64,000 nucleotides of DNA from contig OY294067.1 of assembly GCA_958510875.1 (NCBI GenBank), positions 247,085,736-247,149,735 of the forward strand. The letters run 5' to 3'. The DNA is from Endomychus coccineus (lineage: Eukaryota; Arthropoda; Insecta; Coleoptera; Endomychidae). Below the pieces are notes generated by a model. That model was not told the DNA's origin and ran no database searches. It was given only the letters and a program-made list of their open reading frames with translations. Below, piece by piece: positions 38,430 to 51,945 of this stretch. Position numbers and translations under genes: made by a program. The first letter of the stretch is position 1, and every line of letters starts with the position of its first letter.

Positions 38430-40980
38430 ATTGAATGGATTTTTCGTTCCTGATTATTTGACTGCATGGGTCTTCTGGTGAATAAATCGTAGTTGGTTAT
38501 TTCGATTGTTTCATACGCTACACACTTGATATTTTTATCTGATTATTGAATATCTGACTATATACCTATTCCTGGTCCAATTTTACAGATGCCGTGAAAC
38601 AATTGAAATTCGGCGGTTTTGTTTCATGAATGAATTTCGATGTAAAACGATTGAATAGTAAAATGTTAATGCAGCACAAATCTTATACTTTTAAGTTTAG
38701 AATTATAGAATACATTTTTGATCCATCCACATGTTACTATTCAATTTGAATGAATTTACACGAAGTGAACTCCAAAGCTAGAATTACGTTTTATATTGAT
38801 TAATATTAGAAACAAATTCGATAATTTTTTGCTTTAAATATAAATGATTAATAGAGAAATTTCTTACATTGTGATGGATTCAATAATAATTTATCTTGTA
38901 TCCTGCCAATAAAAAATTGAAAATATTCAATATTTCAATTTCAGCTATTTAATCTATTTGTCATACATGTAGGGTCTAATTTAGAAATTTAGTGTTTGTG
39001 TATATAATATGGATTTATTATGTATGAGTATTACACATTTAATCAAAAGGATCATTAATAAAACAATGTTATGATAGAAATTTGAAATATGACATATCTC
39101 AACTTGCTACTCGAATGGAGATATAAAACATCTCAAAAATCAGTATTTCAAAATAGGCAATGTTTAATTATGTGTTGTTCATAATTTATGTTCCTTACTA
39201 TAGAGTAATGAATAAGTTTTCTTCGAATGATTCCTTAGAGCAAAAATAGAATATTGCTTATGATTTGAGATGACCATGAATTTATTGTATGATAGTTAAT
39301 TGTTTGATAACTCGTATTTTTTTATTTGCGTTTTATATTCAGTGACCTACAAGTGAATTATCTATTCTATGAAAGAAATATGATTCAATAAATTCAGCAT
39401 CTGCAAATTCAATATTTATCTTCAAATAATGTATTGATTTGGCTTTTACTTAATAAAAAATTTATTTTAATAGACTACCACATGTTGATATTTCTTTTCC
39501 AATATAAGTTCCAGCCTTAGATTTTTTAATGCCTTTTGTATTATGAAGTAAACTGATCATGAAGTTTTCAAGTTATGTGAAAAATTTGATTTAAGCCTGG
39601 AATTTTAAACTAAATATGCATTTTAAAATTAGAAATGATTAATATGTGTACCTATTTACATTTCTAGATGATAATATTATTTTTAATCTATTCTTGAATA
39701 TCTTGAAGTAAAAATCAGACATTTCTAAAACTTTTACATTTTCATATCTTAAATTGAATTGATAAAATACCTAAAAATAGTAAAAATGGTGGGAAATCAA
39801 TTGAGGAGGTAGAACCTACAAAATATACATCTATGTGGGTAAAAATAAATACAATGTTTGTTTTTTATTTAACCCATAAAAAATTCAAAAATGAGACGTT
39901 CCATGTCGAATATATCATGCAATAGTCTAAACCAAAACTAAAACGAGAAGGGTAAATGTGAGGCATTAACATATTTTTTGTATTACAAACATTAAAAAAA
40001 GTAGGAACATTCATATGAACTAAAAGTGTATTCATTTCTCAGAGGAAAGAATAATAAAAGTATCATTATGAAATAAACACTACACTTGGTGTTTATCACG
40101 TATATAATAACAAAAGACATTACTATAGTTTCGGTACTATCGAACCATTTTCAAACGATATTAACTTTGTATGAACGTCTTGGGTTAATATATTAGTGAT
40201 AAAAACTATTAAGTATTTTATTTCATCATGTTGATTCATTATAACCAATTGTTTTTCTTCAATTAAAGGATTGCTAGTGGCTGAACGCCTGCATTTTAAG
40301 TTGTTTCATCCCTCTTTCGGCGAATTTTCTTGCAAAATGTTCTAAACCTGTCTTCATCTGAGCGATCGTTGTTAAAAGCAGTTGCATAACGTATGCTTGC
40401 ATCGCGTCTTTGACCTCTCACTTAGGCAGTGAGAATACCATTTTTATTAATGTTGGAGATAAATTTTTTTCGGATTCCAAAGATAATCATGTTTTTCTAT
40501 CTTGTTTACCCGATTTTTCTTATTCATGTATCGACGTTCACTGCTACTGTCGTTGACAGTGTTTTTCATTCTCTTTTAGTTATTTTGACTGTCATCCAGA
40601 ATTATTGCCCTTTTGTTTTTTCAATTTGTGATTTATGTTTTCTATCAGTCTTTTTCGAGTGGTTTGAAATTTGGAGTGTCTGTCAAAATCGACGTAGCCT
40701 TTTTCTTTCAAGTTTGATGGTTTTTAGACAGACCTGAAGATTTTGAGTAAAGCCTCATGGCTGGCGTTAAACAGCCTTCATTAACGCTTCTGTGGGAGTG
40801 TTACAATCACGTTCATAGTCCGATTCTTTACTGGTGTTTGATTCACCAATCAAGAATGATTTATTCTTGGCACATCATGACCAGTGTTTGGTACATGACT
40901 GGTGCTTGTTACATTCCTGGTGTACCTGGAGGTAGAGTATCTTGACTAGCCCCTGCTATATGATTATCAGTATCAGTGAT
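38430..40980. other. Intergenic A+T-rich DNA, no gene seen
   Basis: There is no repeat with clear borders and no frame with recognisable motifs. The open frame 40429-40737 is hydrophobic and low-complexity, with no supporting feature. Confidence 0.55.
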
Positions 40981-42015
40981 GGAAGCCTATAACCTCCAAA
41001 CCTTCTAGAAAAATATGAATTCCTATCTCCTCTCCCTACATTCCACAGCTGTCGAAACTCGTGGTCACCAAAACCAAGGCGATCAATGGCCCATTTAACC
41101 ACCTATCCAAACGCTGCAAACGGTGACTGGTGTGTAGAGGCAGAGTCAAAAGTAAAACATGATGTTCTTCAGCTAGTTTTACTATACGATAAGATATATG
41201 GGCTTCGGGATTGTCCATAAGTAGAAGAATAGGGAATCTTTACTTGGTTTGCTAAAGTGGATAATAAAATGTTCTATCTATTCAATGAACGTTTCACCTG
41301 AAATCCACCCTGAAGAGGTGGCTCGACCTTCAGTTACTGGGGGTGCACCTTTGATCATGTGCTCTTTAAAATGAACTCTTGGGCAGAATAGCATTCCTAA
41401 CTGCATTGATATGAGAACACAGTTACAAGACAACCTCTTTCGGCCGATGTCCAATCTGTTTTATGCCCTTTTCCCCCACAATTTCTATGGATTGTTGGAC
41501 AGTTGTCAAACTTGTTCCATCCATACCACAGATCTAAGCAGGACCTTCGCCTCTTTTTCCAAAATTTCTTCTAGGTTGTTGAAGTCGCCTCTGGCGTCCG
41601 TAAGGATAAATTCCTCTTCCTCTTCATAGAGGAAGTGAACCGATCTCTGCCTGCGCTACCCAACCTGTTGCAAAAACCTTGTTGGCTATAGCAAATTCGT
41701 AAACAATTTTATGAGCTTCTATGGGTGGCAAACCATGATGCAGTCATGAACACTCGCAAATAATCAGCTAATACGGCTTCTTCGTTTTTGCGTTCGGCGA
41801 CGTTCCTGGAACGTCAGCCAATGTTACATTCTCCCACTCAATGTCTCGGGTTTTACATTTTTTGATATACCTTGTCAAAGTTGTTCTGGATACATTGTAG
41901 GGATATCTGCTTCTTTAATCGAAAGCTCACCATCTACATGGCCCCGAACAGCAGACAACATTGAGTCTTGATCTGTAAGACCAATCGTGGTTTTTCTGTT
42001 CTTATTACGGGCCAT
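40970..42015 (-). pseudogene. pogo/Tigger-type transposase relic
   Basis: Minus strand, starting at ATG 42015 (MARNKNRKTTIGLTDQD). A pogo-like helix-turn-helix appears after a frameshift as YNVSRTTLTRYIKKCKT (about 41910-41860). The first catalytic region reads GMDGTSLTTVQ (expected NVDETGLTTVQ). The second is LLLMDNPEAHISYRIVKLAE (41222-41163), then VLLLTLPLHTSHRLQRLDRW, the DDE_1 signature in which DNH...LPPHTSHxLQPLD is usual. The frame is broken several times. pogo-type genes gave rise to CENP-B and jerky-like host genes, but this copy is plainly dead. Terminal repeats were not located. Confidence 0.8.
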
Positions 42016-44540
42016 TGCTTATTACTATAACATAAACAAAAGACAAAGATAATATCTAATATATTCTTAAAAACAATGGGATTTAAACTTGCTATAAGAG
42101 AGTTTCATCTTGATTGTTTGATCTTTGGCTCACGCTATCGCAAGCAAAGATGAGTCTCAATGAGCGTTTGTTGACGCCCACCGATTTTACGCGATAAAAG
42201 TTTATTACCATTTTTACCTTGAAAATACGCCAATGCCTCATTTTAACCAATATATTTTGAGTCTCATTTTTACCCCATTTGACCCATTTTCTATTGTACA
42301 GGTGTTCTAAATTTCAAAGCTCAACGTCACTAAATGGTAGAACTCTTGAAATGAGAAAGAACTTTCTTGTAGACATGGGTTGTGGAATGTTCAGTACTTT
42401 AGGTACTTGATACTGTTCAATTGGAATATTTTCGTAGCGGCTAAAAATAAACAAATAAAAATTTACTTATTATATCACCAGTACTATATTAGTATTACAC
42501 TTTCTATGATTTATAAGATGAAATAACAATTACTTTTCACCTCATTAAGTTTTTCACATAAAAAAGGTTTCCTGCGTGTGGTGATCAGTTTAAGATTTAA
42601 CACAGTATATTCTTTTATATTGCGTCAGATGCTAAGTGCTATTAGAAAATTATTATTTTTCAATTATTGTACCTATGTAGTTAAAATGAGCTTTCAATAA
42701 TTCTCTATTTTATAAACTAGTTGAATTTAACGTAGAAAATTATTTCACAATATTTATACTACTACAATTGGTAGAAAATTATATTTTATCAATTTTTGTT
42801 ACATGTAAAGATTTAGTTTGACACGCATTATTCCTCCCAATAGAATGTTGCACAGAAATATCATTTGAAGACTAAACAGTAACATTCTTATTCTTATGTA
42901 TTGCGTTAAGTTTGAGTTGAGTTGGTAGAAAATTATTTTATAATTATGTTGCAATAATTCTCTTCATAGTATCTTGCAGAAAATTTTCTTTTGAAATCAT
43001 CCGTTTTCCGGTGGATATGATTTGGATCTAATTAGTCAGTTATCATTATTAGGATAATTTTTGTTGAATACTGTTCCATAATTATTGTGATTATGTAAAA
43101 AAATAAAAGTTATAGAAACGGAGCATCTCTCAATCCATCTTTATAAAAACAAAGAACTTCATTCTCATTTTGTAATGTTACTTGGTGAATTTTGGTCTGT
43201 CCAATTCTGGACATGATGTATATATAGCAAGAAATATAGAAAATTAGACCACTAGATACCTACGAGTACTGCATAATTACATTATCACAAGAATAAGAAG
43301 AATACACCTTCTACAGTGCGAAGATTAGATACACTCTATCTCATGCCGCATTGTTGCAACTTAAAGCCTATTACTGATACGTATCGTATCTAGTGTTCTG
43401 CTCAGATTGCTTTTAATGATGTTTCATCTGCGTTTGATATAAAAAATGAACTTGATTTATATTTTTGGGCCTAATTATTTCCGCTTTGGGTAGAGAGATA
43501 TGGTTTCAATATACTTAACTTAAAATTCACCATGGATTAACTCCAAGCTAAATGGAAAAAATAATGGTTGTAGCATCTCTTAATTGGATATAGAAGGAGT
43601 ATTTTTATAAATTCAGCTGAAAGTTTTTAATCGCTATGAATTGTTATCTATTATCTAGTTGACAGGAGATATATGAATATCTAATATATAAATATTCTAC
43701 GTTTTAACTATCTTTGTATTTTTGTATACCAAGGTGATAGTTTTAGTTGCTACTCATCTAATATTTTTAAGTAATTTCTATTGAATAGAAATTTCGATCT
43801 CTGAAATTGATAAAGCAGCTGTTAACTAAAAAATTGGTTTGGTGAAATTATTTCAATGTGTATCCTTTAAACAGCTTTATTAGTTTATATGAAAAAATTC
43901 GTTTTATTCTGTCTACGTGTAAACTTATTATTATATATTTCATTTTATAGAAGTATTTAATCTTTTTATAGAAAATGCTGATATTTTATTCGTAGTAAAA
44001 TATATATTATTCAGTAAATTTGTATTTTTAATAAACCTGTATTCCTCATAATTGTTGCATATTACTAACTTATTTACTGAAAATAGTAGATGTTACCTCT
44101 AATTAACTGATTCATTCCAAATTACTCATGTCATATGAATTCAATCGAACTCTAGTACAAGGGAAGTAAGGAAGTTAAACACTGCCTCCTCCTGGATGAG
44201 GCGGCCAAGGAAACCCCTTCCTTCGGTAGGGAAACAGACAACGTGACACCTCGATAGTATCATAAAAAGTATCAACCACAAAGATCAAGATCAGAGTACT
44301 CGAAGCCTATAAGAGCAATATTATTAATTTGTCTTGGTCTAAGCGAGCGACTGTGGTTTCATCCTTATCTGATAGTATGGTCTCTCTTCCGACTAATTAG
44401 AACGAGATAGAAACACCGTACAGTTCTTGGGGCTAGTCACCAAATCCGTCATTCAAGTACTCTATTCTTGATCTCTATGGTATCAACCGATACGGGAGTA
44501 ATTGATGAAGATAAGGGGAAGTCTACATATCTGATATCTG
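42016..44540. other. Intergenic A+T-rich DNA, no gene seen
   Basis: Between the pogo relic and the truncated mariner I see no coding frame or bounded repeat. 44160-44270 is more G+C-rich, with a small hairpin (GCCTC/GAGGC), and may be an unrecognised short repeat. Confidence 0.55.
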
Positions 44541-45465
44541 GTGGAAGAGCACCTTTTTCTTTGCCAAATGCGGCCAGTTTCGCTTTAAATCGGCGTCGAA
44601 TCGATCCAACAGCTCGGCATAATATACGCCGGTGATCGTTTGGCTCTTTCAAGGTAATCGATATGCACGATACCGTGTGCATCCCAAAAACTGCCGCCAT
44701 GAATTTGTTGGCCGATAAACCCACTTTAGCCTTTTTCGGCTTCGATTTGCCAGGACAAGTTCACTGTTTCGAATGTTCTTTGGTCTCTGGTGTGTTGTGA
44801 TGGATCCATGTTTCGTCAACGGGTACGAAATGGCGCAAAAAGTCCTTATCGCGGTTGAATATCGCCAAACACTCCTTTGAAGTTGTCACACGTTCGCGCT
44901 CATTGCCAATAGAGCAAATGCGGCACCCATCTGGCAGATAGCTTTTCATATTCAAAAATGTATGCAAAATGTTCTGTACCTATTCGGTTGAGATGCTCTT
45001 AGCCTCAGCAATCTCGTGCACTTTAACTCGCCGATCGTCCAATATCATACCATGGATTTCGACGATTTCTGGCGTTGTAAACTCAATTGGGCGACCAGAA
45101 CGTTCGGCGTCCTTTGCGGCGTACTAGCACAATGAAAATCAATAAACTACTTGTGAATCGTTCTAATCGATGGTGAAGGAGCCCTCATAATGCTTAACAA
45201 GCGATGCTTTGGTTTGCATAATGTTTTTCAATGCCAGAAATAATGTTTAATCAATATGCGAAATTCACCTTTTTCCATATTCACAATTTTTTTTTCGAAA
45301 GGTTGCTAGCTTTCGATGGATGTCAAAAGAGAATTGAATGACAAATCAGTCTGAAAATTTGAATGCGTTCCAGTTAAAGATGGTACATCATACATGTCAC
45401 AAGGAATTTTTGGTTGTGGCGTTGTTGGCTGTTTTATTTTCCAGGAACTTTTCACCTTGCCCTTG
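44541..45465 (-). mobile_element. Truncated mariner copy, 5' part
   Basis: The right end (minus-strand 5' end) is CAAGGGCAAGGTGAAAAGTT, with TA at 45466-45467, and matches the mariner at 13750-15000. The transposase relic reads VDETWIHHNTPETKEHSKQ, then KAKVGLSANKFMAAVFG and, in another frame, ends at FHQ near 44545, just at the second catalytic D. The last third of the gene and the 3' terminal repeat are absent. Frameshifts and stops occur throughout. Confidence 0.88.
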
Positions 45466-45469
45466 TATA

Positions 45470-48400
45470 TACACAAGGCATGGGTGCTGACTTCAAACAT
45501 AAGTGTTACGTCATCAACAAAAGGCTTGAAACAGAAGCATAGCTAACGACAGTACCGTTCAGTCATAATGGCGCATGACCGGTATTGAGCGTGGAAGGTG
45601 ATAAGTATTAGTATTTAACAAATTTTTACCTGTTTCTTGTGGAAAATCATACGTTGCACCAGTTCCTAAGGTGTCCTCGTGTGACTGGAAAGAGTTTTTA
45701 CTAAATAAGGGTGTATAAAAGTGTTATGACTGAATAAAGTGCGTTGCAAAATGATTTCCTAAGTGAATGTTTACGTTGATGCTGAAAATTAAAAACTTCA
45801 TTTCCTATTGGAAAATATTGTATTGCAGACTTACATGCAAGGAAAGGATTCTATGATTTTATCCTCACTTTTACATACGATTAATCCATACGCATGTACG
45901 TTTTTTAAGAAGTTCAAGTGTATTAATTTTGCCGCATTCAACGACTATAAAGGCAGTTTCTAATTTATACTTGAGCGATCCGGTAGTTGAAGAAAGACAA
46001 ATGCCCTTACATACGTCCAAAATCAATTTTGAATAAAATGAAAATTTGTAACTTTTATGCGTTCAAATCCATATTAAGCCATTTTCGGATTATAAAGCTG
46101 GAACTATTGTCGCTACCACTTGTAATAAACGTGTTACTTGCAACAAGAGCATTTGTCTTTATGCTTGTACGTGTTTATTCAAAATGCAGAGCCATATTTG
46201 TGCTGTATCAAAAATAAATCACGAATTATTGTTTATATAAAGTCAATTGTTCTGAAATTATAACAAATTGTTTACAAAATATTCTGAATTTTGAGTGACA
46301 ATATAGTACTCAACAACAAAGCCATCAACAATTATTTTTCTAGACATAAGTATCGTGTATCCTCGTCCATTTGATACTTCAAGACCATTATTTTAATCTA
46401 TTCGATTCGGTTCACATTCTCAAATGTATAAGGAATAATTGACTGAATTCAAAAATCAATCGAATAATGCAGTATCTCAACTTTGACTCGGGAGACGACG
46501 ACATTCCCTCATTTTTTGTAAAAAAAATGCATGAATTAATTGTTAAAATTTGGATATTTTTGAATTTGAGAGCACCCTATCCTACAATTTTGGAACGGTG
46601 AATGTTAAAAAACAGTTTTTAAGGTATTCAATGAGTATACAGGCTCTACTTCAATTTGGTTCAAATATAGAGCAGTCCAAAATCCACACCCCAGCTTATA
46701 AATATTATAATAACTTGATGGAAAATAATGAATGTAAAAACCCCTCAAAAGGCAACGATTAAGGAACATTTTTTGGAACCTATCGTTAAAGGTAACTTAG
46801 AGGATGATTCAAAAATCTAGTTTTTGAGAAATTTTTAAATTGGTTATACACGTGATGGATGTCTGGTTCAGCATTAAATAAATTAATAAAATCGACACAT
46901 ACTGCATGGTCACACACCAGTTCACGGAATTTTAGAAATAATTTCGTATTTTTTCAATGAGCGTAATTTGAATTACATATTATTAAGACAATTTCGAACA
47001 AATTCATTGGAAAACAGGTTTTTAACATTTAAAAAAATGCAAATGGGGTGCAACGAAGGACTCAGTTCATGTCTGGCAACTCCGTTACAGGAAGTTCTTA
47101 TATATGTTCTGAAAAATAAATAAAATTTTGTTTTACCGTCGGTATTGCAGCATTGTGCCGTTACGTAACGATTACCAGCTGCAACATAGCCTCTGGTATG
47201 TGATGAGGTCACCATCGAGCGCTCAGGCCTTGATTATACAGAGGGTATTGGCTAGCCGGGCGCGTACCGCTCTCATAATTTCCACTGACCGGTGCTACAC
47301 CCACTGACGCATTGTTAAACCGGCAGTAACTGAAGAACTCCTCAATTTCGTTGCCGAGAATATTTAAATATTTCCTCAGTGAGAATGTTCGCCCTTCCAA
47401 CTTACAAGATTATATGCGAATTATGTTAAAAGTTACAACAGCAATTTTTACTGAAGAAGGAAACTGAATTGGTCTTCTCCTTAATTGATTACTTTGTTAT
47501 TCGTTTGATCTATAGAAACATGTTTACGATTGTGTCTTATATTTCGAAAGAATACCAAGCTATTAAACTTGTTCTGAGACAGATGAAAAACGAATTACTT
47601 ATTTCGACTTAAACTCAGAAAATGAGTGCGGAAAGTTCCTAACAACTTACTTTCTGCAAACGATAATACATTTAGCAAGCATTTACGACATAACATTTCG
47701 TTGCCATAACAAAATGTGGAACAATAGATGAATTACTTCGGTTCCTGTAAACGCATTTGCCTTCCTTTGTCAAGATATATAAGTGAATTATCCATCTATT
47801 TCTTATTATTCTTTTTCTATGTGTATTCTTATTGAGAGGTTACTCCAGTGGCGGCTGATACTTCTAGAATATGGTGAAGATTTTAACAGTTTTATTTGCC
47901 ATTATTTTGTATCTTAAATGATGTTTCCGCAGATGTTTCAAATAACATGACACCGGGGAACTGAGATTCACAACTAATGCCATGAAATGAAGGAAGATTT
48001 CGAAATTTGTCCGGCAATATTCTTATGCAAAACAAAACTAATGGAATCAATCAAGTCGTTCTGTATCTTTCACAAAATAATTACGTGATTATCGCGTTTA
48101 AGAATTAAAATGACTATCTTTGATATGACCATGATTCGAAGACTTATTAGTCTCGCTTTTCCCGAACAGTACTATTAAAATATTCAATAGATATAAAAAT
48201 GTTCAATTTCAATTAGTCGTGCGCTGCCTATTATTATTGCAATATTGTGTTTACCTGACATAAGACATCATCTCAAAAGTAGTCTAGATTGATTCAGAAA
48301 TGCTCGAAATGGTTATATCCGCGAATACCTCTTTTTTTTGAAAATAACTCTTTACAAAACTGAAAAGCAGCATACCTTCCAAAAAAATAATTCATTATAT

Positions 48401-48500
48401 CACTTGTAAAGATTGCGGAAAAGTATGCCTCGACCAATCTTCCCAATATTCCATTGAATGAACATAAATATACAAAGAATCCGTTCATTGCACTGCATAA
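45470..48500. other. Intergenic, no confident gene
   Basis: Open frames at 45987-46217, 46550-46762, 46973-47215 and 47209-47400 show no motif I recognise. 46480-46800 has some coding-like composition (ENNECKNPSKGND) and may be a transposon crumb. No bounded repeat was found. Confidence 0.45.
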
Positions 48501-49410
48501 TGAAAAGAATAATGATAGAGTCACGTTTTAGCTTATTTGGATGTTGTAGGATTTTTATCGCTTCAAGAATTTTTCTCTGATTCCCTGTTATTGCGATAAA
48601 GTCAACATTGGTGAAACAGGTCGAACAATAGCTACTCGTGTGAAAGAACATGAGCGCTGTACAAGGCTCCGTCACACCAGTAGATCTGCACTTGCGGAAC
48701 ACTAGTTTGACACGGATCATCAAATCTTTTTCGAAAATACTAAGATCCTAGCCCGAGCACAAAACGTCTATCACCGGAAAATTCTTGAAGCGACAGAAGT
48801 TCTAAAACATCCAAATAAGTTAAACCATGACGCAGGATATTTCTCTCCCTACAATTGGAAACCTATTCTTAAAAATTCCACTTCGCACATGGTCACACTA
48901 CGACAGGGTCATGTGCCGAAACTGAGTTAACCACCAAAATAAAGGCAGTGAACTGTGTAGCGTGAAGCTTCTCCTACAATAAATACTGCTACAGAAACCA
49001 GAAAAATCAGTTTAAGGTCAAGCCTCAAGCCTGCCCTGAAGATGCCGCCTGTACTGGTTGGCGAAACATCGGCATCAAGTGTTCGTATCGTGACACGGAT
49101 TCCATTCGGAAGCCAACAATTTTTAAAATGTACTTTTGAGACATATGCACATCCATACTTGGGTGAAGCATTTCTCCTTTCCTCTATAATATGTTCTTTT
49201 GCTTGACGTTTACAGGACAGAAAGCTGATACTTGGACAGTCACCTAATGTCCGTGACAGATCAATCTATATTACAGATATTCCTGTCATTTCAATGACAT
49301 ATAGTACAATTTTATGTTCTTCCACGCCATTAGTTGTTTCTGCTCATTCGTAATATGCATTAAGTCTGGAAACTTGGAATATAACATCGCAGCGGCGAAC
49401 CCGACGACTT
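48500..49410 (+). mobile_element. Penelope-like remnants, head to head, with downstream hammerhead
   Basis: On the plus strand, 48590-48960 encodes a GIY-YIG nuclease end: NIGETGRTIATRVKEHE, then KILEATEVLKHPNKLNHDAG and YFSPYNWKPIL. On the minus strand, 48580-48510 repeats part of it (RKILEAIKILQHPNKLKRDS), so two fragments face away from a point near 48585. The hammerhead motif at 49036-49070 follows the plus copy, and the non-coding tail 49080-49410 is shared with 17951-18220. Only the 3' ends of the elements remain. Confidence 0.8.
49015..49085 (+). ncRNA. Hammerhead-like motif behind a Penelope GIY-YIG end
   Basis: CTGAAGA (49036-49042) fits CTGANGA exactly. Stem II pairs GCCGCC with GGTTGGC (one bulge). 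GAAAC is at 49063-49067, followed by ATC. The palindromic ACGT of the related pair at 17785-17950 is here ACAT, so stem III is damaged. Flanking CAAGCCT and GGCATCAAG are shared with that pair. Confidence 0.7.
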
Positions 49411-49785
49411 GACTGTTTTACGGATAAAGATTTATAAGGATTTAATCCTTTTCCATCCACAATCTCTCCTCATCCTATACCTTTTTAACACCGTCATTTA
49501 TATACACGGTGTATCAGGATATATGTAAAAAAAATTAATATGTGATTCTATATCATATTTCCAACGAAAAAGTTCATATAATACATATTCCGATTTTCAA
49601 CGGCTACCAAGTAATTTGCTATTTCCTATTTTGTTATGTAAATATCACATTCCAACGCAAATGACCTCTTCCTACAATCAACAACGAATGTAGAAAAAAT
49701 CAAATTATTGTAAATGGAAGAGCAATAAATAAGCTTTCATATGCTATCATATTTATTGCCGAAATGTTATAATTTTTATTATTTT

Positions 49786-51610
49786 TAGGTCATAACATTT
49801 GGGTGTCATCTGTTATTTGATGAAGTCGTGAAAATTCAAACGTCAAATGCACAACATTTTTTCGAGACAAGTATGGAAGATAACTATTGTCAAAATATTA
49901 CCAAAGATCAAGCTTTAGAATAGTATACAAAATTTTTCCATCGCACATGCAATAGCGAAGAAATTGTGTTAAATGTAACTCAACATCAAGGTTTGTGAAA
50001 TACTAAGTTTACTGTTATTCCTAATTTTGCTTGTAGATAAGTTGTACAGCAAGTTACAAACACACACCCATAGACTGGAAATTTTCGAAAGAATCTGAAA
50101 AACCTATCCAGAGCTTTCTACGATCAACCGTTCGACCGCTATTCAATGGCATACTAGATTATCTCTAGGTAGTAATTATAAAATTCAACAATTCCAATAC
50201 TAGTGAATTTATTTATACTATTTTAACAATAACTAGAACAATAACAATGAGAAGTAGCACGAATTTCAAAATTGCTCGAGGTGGCCACCATGTTGACGCA
50301 TACATGTCCGTACTCTTCGCCGTTTCTCTCTTTCCGTCACCGCATAGCTCATTTTTATTCTCAATATTACGTTGCCTCAGTTTTTCTCCGTATGAATGTG
50401 ATTCTTGTAAGCTTCCGCTTTCATGTAGCCCCAAGCAAAAAAATCTGAGGTGTTCCTACCCGACCAAACCATGTCGGATATGTTTCTCCCAAATATCTGC
50501 AGACGTTTCGAGCAAAATGCGGTGGAGCTCTGTTATGCTGTAATATTATTGTCGCTCTGATGTTCAGGGGGATGTCCTCGAGAAGAATGGGTAGGTTCTC
50601 TTGAATAAATCGAAGATTACTCTCACCATCTGAATTTCTCAGCAGATCTAGGTATGGTCCCATGAGCAAGTTTCCTAAAATACCCATCCATACGTTGATG
50701 CTGAATCTTTGCTGGAACCCCGCGTTGTCGAACCATTCTTAGATTTTCTTCAGCGTAATAATGAGAATTGTGGATGTTAAATAGGCCTTCTCTAGTGAAT
50801 GTACACTCGTCGGTCCACAGGATACGACGAAGGAAACGATTGTCTGCTGCTTCGTTGTGGAGAATTCCATTCTCGGAACATTATCATTTACGTTCAATCC
50901 TTGCACCAACGTAAAATGGTAAGGGTACAGCTGTACTATTCCTACAGTCATGTGTGAAACATTGAAGTTGTTTTTGACCTTTGCCTAATTGATTTTTAAT
51001 AAAAATTACAGGAGTACGTGCAATGTATTATTATAAGCAAGCTATGGCTGCTAATCACCCATGTATTCAATTCAATTCCAACTTAGCATGGAGGAACAGC
51101 GGATCATTCAGAGCAAATGTCGTAATTCGTACAACTTCTGATTATTATTGTTCTTGTTATTATTAAAGTAGTATAAATTAACTCACTTCTATTAGAATTG
51201 TTGAATTTCATAATTATCGGATGAAAGTTGAGGAAATCTAATATGCCATGGAATAGCGATCGAACGGTGAATCATAGGATGCTGTGGATAGGTTTTTCAA
51301 ATTCTTTGAAAAATGTCCAGTCTATGGGTGTATACTTGTAACCTAATTCATAACTTCTCTACACGCAAAATTTGGAATTACATCAAACTTGGTATTTCAG
51401 AAACCTTGATGTTGAGCGACATTTAACACAATGTCTTTGCTATCGCATGTGCGATGAAAAAAAATTTCAAACTATTCTAAAGCTTGATCTTTGGGGATAT
51501 TTTGACTACAGTTACCTTTCATACTTGTCTTGAAAAAATATTGAGTATTTGACTTTTGAATTTTCACAACTTCATCAAATAACATATGACATCCAAATGT
51601 TATGACCTAC
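49786..51610 (-). mobile_element. DNA element with about 490-bp inverted arms and transposase relic
   Basis: The arms 49786-50268 and 51119-51610 are diverged inverted copies: GGTCATAACATTTGG against CCAAATGTTATGACC at the outside, and AATTCAACAATT, CATAGACTGG and GATCAAGCTTTAGAAT blocks inside. A mariner-type transposase relic lies in the centre on the minus strand. A block next to the left arm (49625-49740) recurs inverted at 55320-55430. Target-site duplication was not resolved because the right end abuts the 51541-53033 duplication. Confidence 0.7.
50415..50960 (-). pseudogene. mariner-like transposase relic
   Basis: Minus strand. The first catalytic region reads FLRRILWTDECTFTREGLFN (about 50835-50776). 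Then MGILGNLLMGPYL, RFIQENLPILLEDIPLNIRA, and the second catalytic box as LQHNRAPPHFARNV, where QHDGAPPH is expected, so the second Asp is now Asn. A shifted frame ends in TSDFFAWGYMK, the third-D region, with the WPPRSPDL segment lost. At least two frameshifts are present. Clearly inactive. It is related to the DD41D group of 4025-5151 by motif. Confidence 0.75.
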
Positions 51611-51705
51611 AAAATAATAAAAAAAAATACGGGCAGTCACCGAGCACTGCTGACAGAAGTGAAAACTGACATTATGAAGTAACCAATTTATTTTGGGAAT
51701 TTCAT

Positions 51706-51945
51706 TCAAATTCGTATGATTTCACCAGTATCATCTCTTTCTACATGACTCAATTTTCCGACAGTGCCATTGGACAATCCACACCCAACATCGATGTTAT
51801 TAGTTATCAGATATGGTCGGTTAAGAACTAAAATTAACTCATATGGTAATCCACCCGTATCATCGGTTATCATTTTATGCAACTTCTGCCTGACGAAATT
51901 TTGTTGCTCAGCATTATGACAACCAACGAAGACATCCGATGCCAC
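51706..51945 (-). pseudogene. PIF1/helitron-type helicase fragment, copy 1
   Basis: 79 codons: MASDVFVGCHNAEQQNFVRQ, then GGLPYELILVLNRPYLITNN and IDVGCGLSNGTVGKL. The pattern LP..L.L..N.P..I..NID...GLSNGT.GKL is the C-terminal helicase segment typical of PIF1-like proteins, including helitron Rep-helicases. No Walker boxes or Rep domain are nearby, so this is a captured or eroded fragment. Confidence 0.65.

Noticed and set aside
40429..40737. Hydrophobic 102-codon frame
   Set aside because: Low-complexity, Phe/Leu/Ile-rich from A+T-rich DNA, with no flanking gene signals.
44170..44260. G+C-rich hairpin region resembling a tRNA or SINE head
   Set aside because: No A-box/B-box pair or cloverleaf could be drawn.
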